A DNA stretch of 64,000 nucleotides, taken from NCBI GenBank assembly GCA_015234425.1, contig JADGNE010000073.1:1-64000 (forward strand), read 5' to 3'. Source of the DNA: Devosia sp. GTDB lineage: Bacteria > Pseudomonadota > Alphaproteobacteria > Rhizobiales > Devosiaceae. Shown here piece after piece: positions 44,546 through 53,686 of the stretch. Within the stretch, counting starts at the first letter, position 1. Every line of letters begins with the position of its first letter. The notes under the pieces were generated by a model that saw only the letters and a program-made list of their open reading frames with translations, ran no database searches and had not been told where the DNA came from. The translations under genes and the position numbers were made by a program.

Positions 44546-45685
44546 TTAAGGGCGCTTCACTTTGGCGACAGGCGGTTGGCACATGGTGCGGATCGCCTCC
44601 CATTCCGCCGCGGTAAACGGCGGCGCGAGACCCGTTGGCCGCTCACGCGACAGGGCTTCGAGCGCGATGCGCCGATCATCGGTCAGCGGATGGGTGTTGA
44701 GAAGGGCCAGAGCGCGGCTGAAAGCATCGTCCTGACTGACCCGGGCGATAAGGGCGGCAAAGCCGGCCGGCTGATAATCGAGCCGCTGGGACACCAGGGC
44801 GGCGAAACGATCGGCTTCGTGCTCGGCCTCGCGGGAAAACCGCGCGTCGATGATGGTGGCGCCAAGGCCGGCGGCGACGGAAATGCCGGTGAGATCGCCG
44901 AGGATAAAGCCGATCAGCGCGCCAGTACCGGCGGTGGAGACCAGCTGTTCCATGCCATGGCGATAGGCGATATGGCCGATTTCGTGGGCGAGGACGCCGG
45001 CGAATTCATCGGGCGTGCGGGCAGCGTTGAGCAGGGCTGAGTGGAAATAAATCCGGCCGCCGGGAATGGCGAAGGCATTGGGAATATCGGACCGGACGAC
45101 GCGGATATCGAGGGTGAAGGGCGAAGTGGTTTCGGCCAGTGCCTCGGCGGCGAAGCGGGCAATGGCGCGATTGGCAAGGCTCTGAGGGTCGGGATCGCAA
45201 AGCGGAAGCCCATCGTCCCCGCCCAGGCTGGCTTCGACCTGATCGGCCACGGTGGCGCCAATGCCCTCTTCCCAGCCGGGCGGGATGAGATGGACCACGC
45301 GGCTGGCCAGGAGCGGGACGAAGAAGACATAGGCAAGGATGACCGAAGCCAGCGCCAGGGTGGAAAGAATGGCAAGGCGGAACTGGCGGCCGCTTTCGAC
45401 CCGCTGGCGCTCGCGCAGAACCGGCAGGGTGGCGAGGATGCGGGCGATGTCGTTTTCGGTTTCGATGACCAGCCGGGCGCCGTCCGGGGCATCAGTGGCG
45501 CCGAGCCGCAATTGGCCGGCGCGGGCGGGAATCTGGACGAGGTTTTTGGCAGCCCAGCGCACGAGAACGTCGTCGGACCCGGCGGGATGGATCAGCAGCG
45601 TGCCATCGCCGGCACCGCGCTCGTAGCTGAGGGCAACGTGGTGGACCGCCGAAGTCAGGCCATCGTGGTAGCGGGCGGGGATCAC
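44546..45685 (-). CDS. M48-family membrane metalloprotease
   Basis: A 379-residue protein. VLAHEIGHIAYRHGMEQLV is the zinc-binding HExxH motif and SREAEHEADRFAALV holds the third ligand. An N-terminal ~110-residue domain and a transmembrane segment (LSTLALASVILAYVFFVPLLA) precede it; two later hydrophobic stretches may embed it further. It probably degrades misfolded envelope proteins. The start is GTG 45685, exactly abutting the stop of the upstream DUF898 gene, which implies coupling. Confidence 0.88.
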   Translation of the reverse strand: MIPARYHDGLTSAVHHVALSYERGAGDGTLLIHPAGSDDVLVRWAAKNLVQIPARAGQLRLGATDAPDGARLVIETENDIARILATLPVLRERQRVESGRQFRLAILSTLALASVILAYVFFVPLLASRVVHLIPPGWEEGIGATVADQVEASLGGDDGLPLCDPDPQSLANRAIARFAAEALAETTSPFTLDIRVVRSDIPNAFAIPGGRIYFHSALLNAARTPDEFAGVLAHEIGHIAYRHGMEQLVSTAGTGALIGFILGDLTGISVAAGLGATIIDARFSREAEHEADRFAALVSQRLDYQPAGFAALIARVSQDDAFSRALALLNTHPLTDDRRIALEALSRERPTGLAPPFTAAEWEAIRTMCQPPVAKVKRP

Positions 45686-46894
45686 TTAAAAGCCCCCGAC
45701 ATTGAGAGCGTCGGCGAGGCCTTCACCGGCGAGAGCCTTGTCTTCGGCACGGGCACGCACATCGCCGAGCGTGTCGAGGCCGCTGATGACGGCGCTGCGG
45801 GCGAGGAGGTGCCAGAAGCCGTAGCCGAGGAAAAGCTCGTGGACATAAGTGAAGGCGCCGAACAGCAGGAGATAGCCGAAAATGATGGCGAGCAGCGTGA
45901 TGGTGCTCGACTGCATGGCGCGGATCAGGAGGTCGAAGTCCACCCCGTAACCGGCAAAGGCTTCGCTCGCGAGAATGGTGAGGACGACGAAGCCGCCGAG
46001 GGCGAGGATGATGTAAGCGGCCACGAGCGCGATGGCGAAGAGAAGATATTGCCAGAGGAAGCGCAGGCCGGAAAAGCGGAGGGTCAGCGCCGCTTCGCCC
46101 AGCCGCACGGCGGAGAACATGCGGCTGATTTCGGTGGCGCGGTAAAAGGTGACGACAACGAAGCCGGCAAGGAGCGGGGCGAGCAGCGAAACAGAGCCGG
46201 TCGGGTCAGCTTCGAGCGGCGCTTCGATGAGACCGGCTTCATCGGCGACGACAAGCCCCCAGATGGCGAGCGCGGCGACCGCGATCCAGGACAGGTAATA
46301 GGGCACGGCCAGCTGTTTCCAGCTGCCGACAAAGCTGAAGCGGCGATCGCCAAACCAGCTGTGGGCATAGCGATAGGACCAGAGATTGGCCGCCATGAAA
46401 GGATAGGCGAGCCCGAGGGTGGCAAGCGTCAGCAGCGACCAGAGGAAGCGCCGCAGCGCGTAGCCCCAGGCGCTGCCGGCCTGATCGAAGCGGATGCCGC
46501 GCCAGAGGGTGCGCGAGAGGCGGAAATCGCGCGCCCGGTAGTGGGCATAGCCGAAGAGCAGCCAGAGCAGCACGGCGGCGGCGCCATAGCCGATGATGAC
46601 AATGGTCGCCGACTGGGTGGAGAGAAAGAAAAACAGCCCATAGACCGGGACGAAGACGACCAGCGCCATGAGGAAGCCGAGCAGCAGCTGGCCGGCCTCG
46701 CCGGTATATTCAAGCGTCTCGCCGCCGATATCGGTGTGGCCCCAATAAAAGCGGCGGCGGGCGGTGGTCAGCCAGAAGCGATAGAGCCCGATGGTGGGCA
46801 CCAGCAGGACGTAATAGCGCAGGAGCACGAGGGCGAGCGCACTGCGCTTGCCCCAGAACCGAACGGCGGATGTGCCCGAAGCCGCGCCAGCCAT
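45686..46894 (-). CDS. DUF898 (YjgN-type) membrane protein
   Basis: A 402-residue protein with eight or more hydrophobic segments, matching DUF898/YjgN by the repeated YRARDFRLSRTLWRGIRFDQAGSAWGYALRRFLWSLLTL and ANLWSYRYAHSWFGDRRFSFVGSWKQL motifs. The function of the family is unknown. It is followed without spacing by the M48 protease gene, an association seen often enough to suggest that the protease and the membrane protein act together. Confidence 0.85.
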   Translation of the reverse strand: MAGAASGTSAVRFWGKRSALALVLLRYYVLLVPTIGLYRFWLTTARRRFYWGHTDIGGETLEYTGEAGQLLLGFLMALVVFVPVYGLFFFLSTQSATIVIIGYGAAAVLLWLLFGYAHYRARDFRLSRTLWRGIRFDQAGSAWGYALRRFLWSLLTLATLGLAYPFMAANLWSYRYAHSWFGDRRFSFVGSWKQLAVPYYLSWIAVAALAIWGLVVADEAGLIEAPLEADPTGSVSLLAPLLAGFVVVTFYRATEISRMFSAVRLGEAALTLRFSGLRFLWQYLLFAIALVAAYIILALGGFVVLTILASEAFAGYGVDFDLLIRAMQSSTITLLAIIFGYLLLFGAFTYVHELFLGYGFWHLLARSAVISGLDTLGDVRARAEDKALAGEGLADALNVGGF

Positions 46895-46904
46895 CTCTGC
46901 TCCG

Positions 46905-47534
46905 TTATGGATAGAGCCGCTGGCTGGTCCAGGAGGCGCTTGGCGTGTCGCGAACGAATTTCACCCGGTCGTGCAGGCGATATTCGCCATCCTTCCAGAA
47001 CTCGATGCTGAGCGGCAGGATGCGGAAACCGGACCAGTGGGGCGGTCGGAGAACCGCGCCATCGCCGATCTCGGCGGCAAGGTCGGTGACGCGCTCAATC
47101 AGAGCGGTGCGGCTCGCCACTGGGCTCGACTGCAGGGATGCGGCCGAGGCGATCTGGCTGCCGCGGGCGCGCGAGGCGAAATAGGTATCGGCTTCTTCTG
47201 GCCGAACCACCTCGACGGGACCGCGCACGCGTACCTGGCGACGAATGGTCTTCCAGTGCATGACCATGGCGGCCTGAGGATTGGCGCGCAGCTGCTGGCC
47301 CTTGGCGCTTTCAAAATTGGTAAAGAAGACAAAGCCCCGGGCATCGCGAGCGTTGAGCAGCACCATGCGGACGTCGGGCATGCCGTGTTCATCGGCGCTG
47401 GCGAGGGCCATGGCATGAGGGTCGTTGGGCTCCGAGGCCGCGGCGAGCGCGAACCACTCCTCAAAAATGGACATGGGGTCGAGCCCTGTCCGGTCGCTGT
47501 CGTCGAACAGGCGATCGGAAAGTGTATGCTGCAT
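46905..47534 (-). CDS. pdxH: Pyridoxamine 5'-phosphate oxidase
   Basis: A 209-residue FMN enzyme that makes pyridoxal phosphate. PDVRMVLLNARDARGFVFFTNFESAKGQQL is the FMN-binding core, AAMVMHWKTIRRQVRVRGPVE the next strand pair, and WSGFRILPLSIEFWKDGEYRLHDRVKF the C-terminal PNPOx signature. It is divergent from the J-protein gene (115-bp gap), which contains the likely promoters. Confidence 0.95.
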   Translation of the reverse strand: MQHTLSDRLFDDSDRTGLDPMSIFEEWFALAAASEPNDPHAMALASADEHGMPDVRMVLLNARDARGFVFFTNFESAKGQQLRANPQAAMVMHWKTIRRQVRVRGPVEVVRPEEADTYFASRARGSQIASAASLQSSPVASRTALIERVTDLAAEIGDGAVLRPPHWSGFRILPLSIEFWKDGEYRLHDRVKFVRDTPSASWTSQRLYP

Positions 47535-47649
47535 CTTCGTAATTTCCCGCGCTTCTCACCCTTCGCAAACTGGACAAGCGAGGGGGGCGTGGCCATATAG
47601 GACTGCAATTGTTGGCGAAGCAACGCCCGACCACATCAGATTGGACCAA

Positions 47650-48585
47650 ATGCGCGATCCTTACACCGTGCTCGGGGTACCACGGTCCGCAAGCGAGAAG
47701 GACATCAAGTCCGCCTATCGCAAGCTGGCCAAAACCTACCACCCCGACCAGAATCCCGATGACCCTTCGGCCCATGCCAAGTTTGCAGAGGCAGCCAATG
47801 CCTATGACCTGCTGAGCAATGCGGAAAAGCGGGGCCAGTTCGACCGTGGCGAGATCGACGCCGACGGTAATCCGCGCTTTGCCGGCTTTGGCGGCGGCGG
47901 AGCCAGGGGCGGTCCGCGCGGCGCGGCCGGCGGCGGGTTTTCGGCCGAGGACATTCTCAAGGAATTCATGAGCGGCTTTGGCGGCCAGCCCCGCGGCGGC
48001 GCAGGCGGCGGTGCGCGCACGGCCGGCGGCGCCCAGTGGGACCCGTTCACGGGTGGCGCCACAGGCGGCCGCGCGGGCAAGGGCGAGGACATTATCGTCA
48101 ATATCGCCGTGTCGCTGGAGGATGCGCACAAGGCCGCTTCCGTGCCGGTGCGCATGCCCTCGGGCAAGGTGCTGTCGGTCAAGCTGCCGGAAAAGGTCGA
48201 AGAGAACCAGCAGATCCGCCTCAAGGGTCAGGGCTCTCCCGGACCGATGGGCGAGCCGGGCGATGCGCTGGTGACGGTGAAGTTCGAAAAATCCAAGCAG
48301 TTCCGTCGGGACGGCTCGGATATTCGCACCGATGTGGCCATTGCGCTCTACGAGGCCGTGCTCGGCGCGAAAGTGCGCGTGCCGACGCTCGATGGTCCGG
48401 TTGAGCTCAACCTGCCGCCCGGGGTCGATACCGGCAAGGCGCTGCGCCTCAAGGGCAAGGGGCTTTACGGCGACGGCGATCTCTATGTGAACCTGCGCGT
48501 CATCCTGCCGCCGGGCGGAGATCCCGACCTCGAAGCGCTGGCGCGCTTCATGCGCGACCAGAAGCCGTACAGCGTGCGCGACTAG
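47650..48585 (+). CDS. DnaJ-type co-chaperone of the CbpA class
   Basis: A 311-residue J-protein. The J domain is residues 1-65 with HPD at 31-33 (KTYHPDQNPDDP), then a Gly/Arg-rich linker (GGGGARGGPRGAAGGG), and the C-terminal substrate-binding domains (EDIIVNIAVSLEDAHKAASVPVRMPSGKVLSVKLPE, VRVPTLDGPVELNLPPGVDTGKALRLKGKG). No zinc-finger cysteines are present, so it is type II, CbpA-like, rather than DnaJ itself. It stimulates DnaK. ATG 47650 is the conserved start. Confidence 0.93.
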   Translation: MRDPYTVLGVPRSASEKDIKSAYRKLAKTYHPDQNPDDPSAHAKFAEAANAYDLLSNAEKRGQFDRGEIDADGNPRFAGFGGGGARGGPRGAAGGGFSAEDILKEFMSGFGGQPRGGAGGGARTAGGAQWDPFTGGATGGRAGKGEDIIVNIAVSLEDAHKAASVPVRMPSGKVLSVKLPEKVEENQQIRLKGQGSPGPMGEPGDALVTVKFEKSKQFRRDGSDIRTDVAIALYEAVLGAKVRVPTLDGPVELNLPPGVDTGKALRLKGKGLYGDGDLYVNLRVILPPGGDPDLEALARFMRDQKPYSVRD

Positions 48586-48588
48586 CCC

Positions 48589-48921
48589 ATGCACCGGTTC
48601 ATGCTGGCGGGCGTCGCAGTGGCAGCACTCCTCATGGTTGGGGGCATGCTGCTGCTGGGCCTGCCAGGTGGCATTTATGCAGAACTGACTGCCCCTGTGG
48701 TCGAACTGCTGCGCGGCCTGCCGCAGGGGAGCCTGCTCGACAATGACCGGGCCTGGCCGACCGCCATATTGATGGCGCTGATCGTGCCCCCTGCCCTGCC
48801 GGTCAGCATGTGGATCATCGGCTGGGTCCGCCCGCAGGCGCATTGGCTCGAAGGCACAGCCTGGGTGCTGGGCGGGATGTATCTCTGGGCGCTAGCCGTG
48901 ATGTTTTACGCCAGTTTTTAG
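48589..48921 (+). CDS. Small membrane protein of unknown function
   Basis: A 110-residue hydrophobic protein with about three membrane segments (MLAGVAVAALLMVGGMLLL, TAILMALIVPPALPVSMWIIGWV, GTAWVLGGMYLWALAVMFYASF). Its ATG lies 3 bases after the J-protein stop, so it is very likely co-transcribed and perhaps coupled. I do not recognise the family. Confidence 0.72.
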   Translation: MHRFMLAGVAVAALLMVGGMLLLGLPGGIYAELTAPVVELLRGLPQGSLLDNDRAWPTAILMALIVPPALPVSMWIIGWVRPQAHWLEGTAWVLGGMYLWALAVMFYASF

Positions 48922-48940
48922 CTCCGATGAGCTTTTGTCA

Positions 48941-49068
48941 TGACCCGGCTTGCCCGGGTGATCTTGGCTGAGGTGCGATAGATTGCCCGGACGAGCCGGG
49001 CAATGACGATGGGTGGGATGGAGCAGAGGCTCTCGCCCCCCACCCCTGCCCTCCCCACAAGGGGAGGG
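48941..49068. repeat. REP-like palindromes plus a CCCTCCCC hairpin
   Basis: ATTGCCCGG (48982-48990) and CCGGGCAAT (48996-49004) form a perfect 9-bp stem around ACGAG, next to a second CCCGGCTTGCCCGGG-type inverted repeat near 48943-48957, the layout of a paired REP element. About 45 bases on, CCCTCCCC (49049-49056) and GGGGAGGG (49061-49068) around ACAA form a member of the other palindrome family. The gap contains no gene. Confidence 0.78.
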
Positions 49069-49081
49069 AGTTGGGCCGGTG

Positions 49082-49783
49082 TCAGACCAGGCCGACAGAC
49101 CCTGTCGCGAGATCGTAGACTGCGCCGACCACTTTGACGCCGCCTGAGGCGACCTGGCCTGCGATGATCGGCTCGGCCGTGGTGAGGCGGTTGACGCCGA
49201 GACGGACGTTTTCAGTGATTGCGGTGTTGAGAATGTCGCCATCGGCCGCGAGTGCGGTTTCGGCGGCCGGCTTGATCTTGCGCAGCATTTCGGGGAGATG
49301 GCCGGGAAGCTCGATCTTGTCGCGCACGACCTTGATGGCCGCATCGACGGCGCCGCAATTTGAATGGCCGAGCACCATGATGAGGCGCGTGCCGAGGAAA
49401 TTGACGGCGTATTCGAGACTGGCGAGGCCATCGTCGCTGACGAAATTTCCGGCGAGACGGACGACGAAGAGATCGCTGGGGCCCTGATCGAAGGCGAGAT
49501 CCGGGGACACGCGGGAGTCCGCGCAACTGAGGATGGCGGCGAAGGGCCGCTGGGTCAGCGCACGCTGGGCGCGGCCGACAGAGAAATCCGTGTTGGTGCG
49601 GGTGCCGGAGGCGTAACGGGCATTGCCGTCGATGAGGCGCTGCAGGGCGGCGTCGGGATCCACCGTATCGGCGACCGACTGGGCGGACGCTGGCAGCGCG
49701 CTGGCGGCAAAGGCGGCGAGGCCGCCAAGCAGGACGGTGCGCCGGGACGGAGCCGGCACGGGCAGGCCGCAGATCTCACACAT
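49082..49783 (-). CDS. Exported beta-carbonic anhydrase
   Basis: A 233-residue beta-class carbonic anhydrase. Zinc ligands are Cys87 (SCADSR), His140 and Cys143 (GHSNCGA), with Asp89-Arg91 as the catalytic dyad. The N-terminus, MCEICGLPVPAPSRRTVLLGG followed by a hydrophobic stretch and ALPASAQS, is a Tat-type signal with an S-R-R core; the preceding CEIC pair is unusual. ATG 49783 follows GGGAGG at 5-base spacing and is preferred over TTG 49798. It hydrates CO2 in the periplasm. Confidence 0.9.
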   Translation of the reverse strand: MCEICGLPVPAPSRRTVLLGGLAAFAASALPASAQSVADTVDPDAALQRLIDGNARYASGTRTNTDFSVGRAQRALTQRPFAAILSCADSRVSPDLAFDQGPSDLFVVRLAGNFVSDDGLASLEYAVNFLGTRLIMVLGHSNCGAVDAAIKVVRDKIELPGHLPEMLRKIKPAAETALAADGDILNTAITENVRLGVNRLTTAEPIIAGQVASGGVKVVGAVYDLATGSVGLV

Positions 49784-49851
49784 ATTGTCCTCCCCCAAGG
49801 TACGGAGGGAGTGTGCATGAGCGGATTTACGAATTCCAGCGGGAAATGGGA

Positions 49852-50796
49852 TCAGCCGCGCGGGGCGGCGGCGCGGGCGAGGCGGTCGTTGATCGCTTCG
49901 CCGAGACCCGTTTCCGGAACCGGGGCCACGGCGATGGTCGGGACACCCGCGGCGTCGAGTTCATGCAGCATGGCAAAGAGGTTGCGCGCGGCTTCGCGGA
50001 GATCGCCTGTGGGCGAGAGGTTTCTCGTGGGGCCGTCGAATTTTTCTTCGGCGGCGGGGCCGAAGGCGAGATAGGCTTCGCCCTTTTGCGGTGCGGTGTT
50101 GAGGCGGATATGGGCCTCGGGGGCGTAGTGGCTGAGCAACATGCCGGGCGCGGAAATCTTGGCGCCCTTTTCTGCCAGCTCGACCTTCATGCCCATGGCC
50201 GCCTCGATATCTTCGCGCGCCATGGCGCCGGCGCGCAGCTGGACGAGACGATCGCCATCAATGGTGATGATGGTGGACTCAACACCGGCCTTGCAGGGCC
50301 CGCCATCGAGGACGGGGACGGCGCCGGCGAAACCGCGGCGCACCTGCTCGGCCGTCGTTGGCGAGAGCTTCCCGGATGGATTGGCAGACGGCGCGGCAAG
50401 CGGGCGGCCGGTGGTGCGGAGGAGTTCGCGGGCCAGCGGATGATCGGGGATGCGGATGGCGACGGTCGAGAGACCGGCCGTCGCCACATCGGCCAGGCCA
50501 TTGCCGGGCTTTTGCGGCAGGACAATGCTGAGCGGGCCGGGCCAGAGCGCAGCAAGCCGCAGCGCCAGCGGCGAGAACTCGGCAAAATTCTGCGCCATAT
50601 CGAGATCGGCAACATGGATGATCAGCGGATTGAAGCGGGGACGGCCCTTGGTCTCGTAAATCGAGAGCACGGCGTCGGCATTGGTGGCGTCTGCGCCCAG
50701 ACCATAGACAGTCTCGGTGGGGAAGGCGCAGAGCTTTCCGTCTCGCAGCAGGGCTGCGGCGCGCTCAATCTCTAGCTGGTCCGGGGAAATGGTCAT
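49852..50796 (-). CDS. L-threonylcarbamoyladenylate synthase (Sua5/TsaC type)
   Basis: A 314-residue enzyme for the first step of t6A tRNA modification. The YrdC domain shows GKLCAFPTETVYGLGADA, KGRPRFNPLIIHV, ATAGLSTVAIRIPDHP, and SANPSGKLSPTTAEQV; a C-terminal Sua5 domain of about 110 residues follows (SAPGMLLSHYAPEAHIRLN), so this is the long Sua5 form rather than the short TsaC. It is a single leftward gene, divergent from the HDAC gene. Confidence 0.93.
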   Translation of the reverse strand: MTISPDQLEIERAAALLRDGKLCAFPTETVYGLGADATNADAVLSIYETKGRPRFNPLIIHVADLDMAQNFAEFSPLALRLAALWPGPLSIVLPQKPGNGLADVATAGLSTVAIRIPDHPLARELLRTTGRPLAAPSANPSGKLSPTTAEQVRRGFAGAVPVLDGGPCKAGVESTIITIDGDRLVQLRAGAMAREDIEAAMGMKVELAEKGAKISAPGMLLSHYAPEAHIRLNTAPQKGEAYLAFGPAAEEKFDGPTRNLSPTGDLREAARNLFAMLHELDAAGVPTIAVAPVPETGLGEAINDRLARAAAPRG

Positions 50797-50861
50797 GGCG
50801 GCTGTTTGACAACAGGCCCGGGCCGCGTCAAGACACAGATGCGCATCTCCGGAAGGCCACA

Positions 50862-51809
50862 GTGAGCACGCTTCTCGTCAGTCAACGTAATTTTGAGGAC
50901 CACCGGACTCCGCAAGGACATTCCGAGCGGGCCGACCGCATGCGCGCGATCGAGGATGCGCTGGGGGCGAGTCTTTTTGACGGGCTGGTGCGCATGGATG
51001 CGCCTGACGGCGATATCACGCTGGCCGAACTGGTGCACGACGGCAGCTATATGGGCCAGCTGCGCGACGCGCGGCCCGCTGAAGGCATCGGCCAGCTCGA
51101 TGCAGACACCTTCATCTCCGATCGCTCGCTGGACGCGGTTTCGACCGGCCTCGGCGGGGCGCTCGCCGGGTTGCATGGCGTGTTGCTGGGCGATGTCGAC
51201 AATGCGTTTTGCGCCATTCGTCCGCCGGGGCACCACGCGGAAATTGCGCGGCCGATGGGCTTTTGCCTCATCAACACGATCGCAATCGCAGCGCGGGAAG
51301 CGCAGCGCAAATATGGCGCGGAGCGGATCGCCATTGTCGATTTTGACGTGCACCACGGCAATGGCACGCAGGACATTTTCAAAGACGACCCCAATATTTT
51401 CTTCGCCTCAAGCCACCAGATGCCGCTGTATCCCGGCACGGGGCACCCGTCGGAAACCGGCGTCGGCAATATTTTCAATGTGGCGCTCGATGCGCAGGGC
51501 GATGGCAGCGATATGCGCGCCGCCTACAAGGACACGATCCTGCCGGCGCTCGACAATTTCGCCCCGGACCTTTTGCTGATCTCGGCAGGGTTTGACGCGC
51601 ACAGGCTCGACCCGCTGGCGCAGCTCAACTGGGAAGACAGCGACTATTCCTGGCTCACGGGAAAGTTGATGGATGTCGCCGAGCGCCGCTGCGGCAACCG
51701 GATTGTGTCGCTGCTCGAAGGTGGCTATGACCTCAAGGGCCTCGCCGGGGGCGTGCGCCACCATGTGGCCATGCTGCTGAACGGGGTTGCGCCCACGGAC
51801 AAGGAATAG
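50862..51809 (+). CDS. Histone deacetylase-family (acetoin/polyamine deacetylase-like) enzyme
   Basis: A 315-residue zinc-dependent deacetylase. The catalytic motifs are RPPGHHAEI (tandem His), [16 protein letters not shown] with zinc ligands, and [16 protein letters not shown] with the third ligand Asp. Bacterial members act on acetylated polyamines or other small substrates; the substrate is unknown. The GTG at 50862 starts [14 protein letters not shown], the family-like N-terminus. xseB follows 8 bases later in the same order as in many relatives. Confidence 0.9.
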   Translation: MSTLLVSQRNFEDHRTPQGHSERADRMRAIEDALGASLFDGLVRMDAPDGDITLAELVHDGSYMGQLRDARPAEGIGQLDADTFISDRSLDAVSTGLGGALAGLHGVLLGDVDNAFCAIRPPGHHAEIARPMGFCLINTIAIAAREAQRKYGAERIAIVDFDVHHGNGTQDIFKDDPNIFFASSHQMPLYPGTGHPSETGVGNIFNVALDAQGDGSDMRAAYKDTILPALDNFAPDLLLISAGFDAHRLDPLAQLNWEDSDYSWLTGKLMDVAERRCGNRIVSLLEGGYDLKGLAGGVRHHVAMLLNGVAPTDKE

Positions 51810-51817
51810 GACGAGCC

Positions 51818-52069
51818 ATGGCTGAAACTGCCCATGACGATGTGAAGTCGCTGAGCTTCGAAGCCGCGCTGGAACAACTCGAGCAGATCGTCCAGAAGCT
51901 CGAAAGCGGCCGCGCCCCGCTGGCGGAATCGATCGCCATTTATGAGCGCGGTGAAGCCCTCAAGGCGCATTGCGAAACCCTGCTGCGCACGGCCGAAGCG
52001 CGCATCGAGAAGATCACGCTCAGCCGTGAAGGCAAGGCCGTGGGTGTGGAACCGCTCGACGCGAACTGA
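51818..52069 (+). CDS. xseB: Exodeoxyribonuclease VII small subunit
   Basis: An 83-residue protein with the XseB pattern: [55 protein letters not shown]. It forms the multi-copy small-subunit ring with XseA, which degrades single-stranded DNA to oligonucleotides. xseA is not nearby. The short spacing after the HDAC gene is conserved in related genomes. Confidence 0.93.
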   Translation: MAETAHDDVKSLSFEAALEQLEQIVQKLESGRAPLAESIAIYERGEALKAHCETLLRTAEARIEKITLSREGKAVGVEPLDAN

Positions 52070-52093
52070 GGTTTTTCGGGGCCGCGCGTTGAG

Positions 52094-52146
52094 GCCCCCT
52101 CACCCTAGCCCTCTCCCCGGAGGGGCGAGGGGATTTGGCCGGTGGG
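52094..52146. repeat. Intergenic palindromic repeat after xseB
   Basis: Near-perfect arms CCCTCTCCCC and GGGGCGAGGG (52109-52131, one mismatch) lie in the 144-base gap between xseB and the SCO gene, with CCCCCTCACCC on the left and GGCCGGTGGG on the right. It is a family member of the window-wide palindromes. Confidence 0.7.
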
Positions 52147-52213
52147 TGCGGATTGATCCTGCCTTGAGCAGTAAATCGCGACGCTGCGTCCGGTGCCAGA
52201 AAGTTACAAAACA

Positions 52214-52810
52214 ATGACGAATAAAGGTCTGCGCAATTTTCGGATCGTGCTGTGGGTGCTGGTGGCGATTGTCGCTATTGGCGCGACGGCGCTCTACATG
52301 TTCCGACCGCCCCAGCGACTGCTGGGCGTGACCGGACAGGAATTTGCGCTGGCTTCGACCAAGGGCGGCACGTTTACGCAGAAGGATCTGGCGGGCACGC
52401 CAAGCCTGATTTTCTTCGGCTACACGTTCTGCCCGGATGTGTGTCCGACGACGCTGGCCGAGACCACAGCGTGGCGCGCCCAGCTGGGCCTTGATGCCGA
52501 TGATCTGCGGATCATCTTTGTCACCGTTGATCCCCAGCGCGACACTTTCGACGCGGTGAAGGGCTATGTGGAGGGGTTCGATCCCTCCATTATCGGGCTC
52601 GTCGGTGACCAGGCGGCGACTGACAAGGCCAAGGCTGCCTTTGGCGTGTTCTCGGAAAAGTCCGGCGATGTGGAGGGCGAATTCTATCTCGTCAATCATA
52701 CGGCGCTGACCTTCCTCATCGACAAGAACGGCCAGTTCCAGAGCACGATTTCCTATGAAGAAGCCCAGGACACCGCACTGGCCAAGGTCAAGCGGCTCGT
52801 CGAGGGGTGA
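52214..52810 (+). CDS. SCO1/SenC-family copper chaperone
   Basis: A 198-residue membrane-anchored thioredoxin-fold protein: helix RNFRIVLWVLVAIVAIGATALYM, then the periplasmic domain. The copper ligands are Cys73 and Cys77 in FFGYTFCPDVCPTTL and His162 in YLVNHTALTFL. It delivers copper to the CuA centre of cytochrome c oxidase or protects against oxidants. The ATG at 52214 is used; an upstream codon in the same frame lacks support. tlyA overlaps its stop by 4 bases. Confidence 0.92.
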   Translation: MTNKGLRNFRIVLWVLVAIVAIGATALYMFRPPQRLLGVTGQEFALASTKGGTFTQKDLAGTPSLIFFGYTFCPDVCPTTLAETTAWRAQLGLDADDLRIIFVTVDPQRDTFDAVKGYVEGFDPSIIGLVGDQAATDKAKAAFGVFSEKSGDVEGEFYLVNHTALTFLIDKNGQFQSTISYEEAQDTALAKVKRLVEG

Positions 52811-53544
52811 GCGAGCGGATAAGGCTCGATCTGGCGCTGGAGCAACGCGGGCTGTTGCCCAGCCGGGCACGGGCGCGCGACGCCATTTTGCGCGGCACGG
52901 TGCTGGTCAATGGCGCGCCGGCGAAGAAGCCCAATCAGATGGTGGGTGCTGCCGACGCGGTGACGCTGGATGATCCCGCTGCGCGCTATGTGTCGCGCTC
53001 TGCGCTAAAACTGGTGGCGGGGCTGGATGCCGGGGCGGTGTCGGCCGAGGGGAAGGTTTGCCTCGACGTCGGGTCGTCGACGGGCGGGTTCACGCAGGTG
53101 TTGCTGGAGCGCGGTGCGGACAAGGTTTTTGCCGTGGATGTCGGACATGGGCAGTTGCACGAGAAACTGCACGGCGATGGGCGCGTGGTGAGCCTTGAGA
53201 GCACCAATGCGCGCGAGCTGGATCGGGAGACAATCCCGGATGTGATAGATCTTCTGGTTTCCGACGTCAGCTTCGTGTCGGTGACCAAGGTATTGGAGGC
53301 GCCGCTGGCGCTGTGCGCTGAGAAGGCCGATGCGGTGATCCTCTTCAAGCCGCAGTTTGAAGTGGGCCGCGACCATATCGGCAAGGGCGGGATTGTGACC
53401 GACGACGCTGCCAGCGCGCGGGCGATGGAGGATGTTATCGCCTTCGTCGAGCGCCAGGGCTTTGCGCACCGGATGAGCGTGCCCTCGCCTATTGCGGGGG
53501 GAGACGGGAACAGGGAAACGGTGTTGGTGTTTTCGAGAGGCTAA
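52807..53544 (+). CDS. tlyA: TlyA-type rRNA 2'-O-methyltransferase
   Basis: A 245-residue protein. An N-terminal S4 RNA-binding domain (RLDLALEQRGLLPSRARARDAILRGTVLVNGAPAKKP) is followed by an FtsJ-type methyltransferase domain with SAM motif VCLDVGSSTGGFTQVLLERGA and FAVDVGHGQLHEKL. Family members methylate 16S and 23S rRNA at ribose 2'-OH and affect capreomycin sensitivity. The GTG start overlaps the SCO stop. In relatives a dxs gene often lies between xseB and tlyA; here an SCO gene takes that position. Confidence 0.92.
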   Translation: MSERIRLDLALEQRGLLPSRARARDAILRGTVLVNGAPAKKPNQMVGAADAVTLDDPAARYVSRSALKLVAGLDAGAVSAEGKVCLDVGSSTGGFTQVLLERGADKVFAVDVGHGQLHEKLHGDGRVVSLESTNARELDRETIPDVIDLLVSDVSFVSVTKVLEAPLALCAEKADAVILFKPQFEVGRDHIGKGGIVTDDAASARAMEDVIAFVERQGFAHRMSVPSPIAGGDGNRETVLVFSRG

Positions 53545-53565
53545 GCCTGAGTTTTGTGGACGAGG

Positions 53566-53630
53566 CCCCACCCCACCCTCAATCCCTCCCCATCCAGGGG
53601 AGGGAGGCGATAGAGCCGCTGGGTTGGCGA
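53566..53630. repeat. Palindromic repeat after tlyA
   Basis: Perfect arms CCCTCCCC (53584-53591) and GGGGAGGG (53597-53604) around ATCCA lie between the convergent tlyA and CAP genes. It belongs to the same family as the other intergenic palindromes. Confidence 0.75.
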
Positions 53631-53686
53631 ACTAGCCACAGAGTGTCTGAAACGAAGGCGCTAAGGTCGCGCCCGCAAGTGGTCCG

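Noticed and set aside
45041..47011. Long rightward frame (656 codons) opposite the M48, DUF898 and pdxH genes
   Set aside because: Antisense shadow spanning three real genes.
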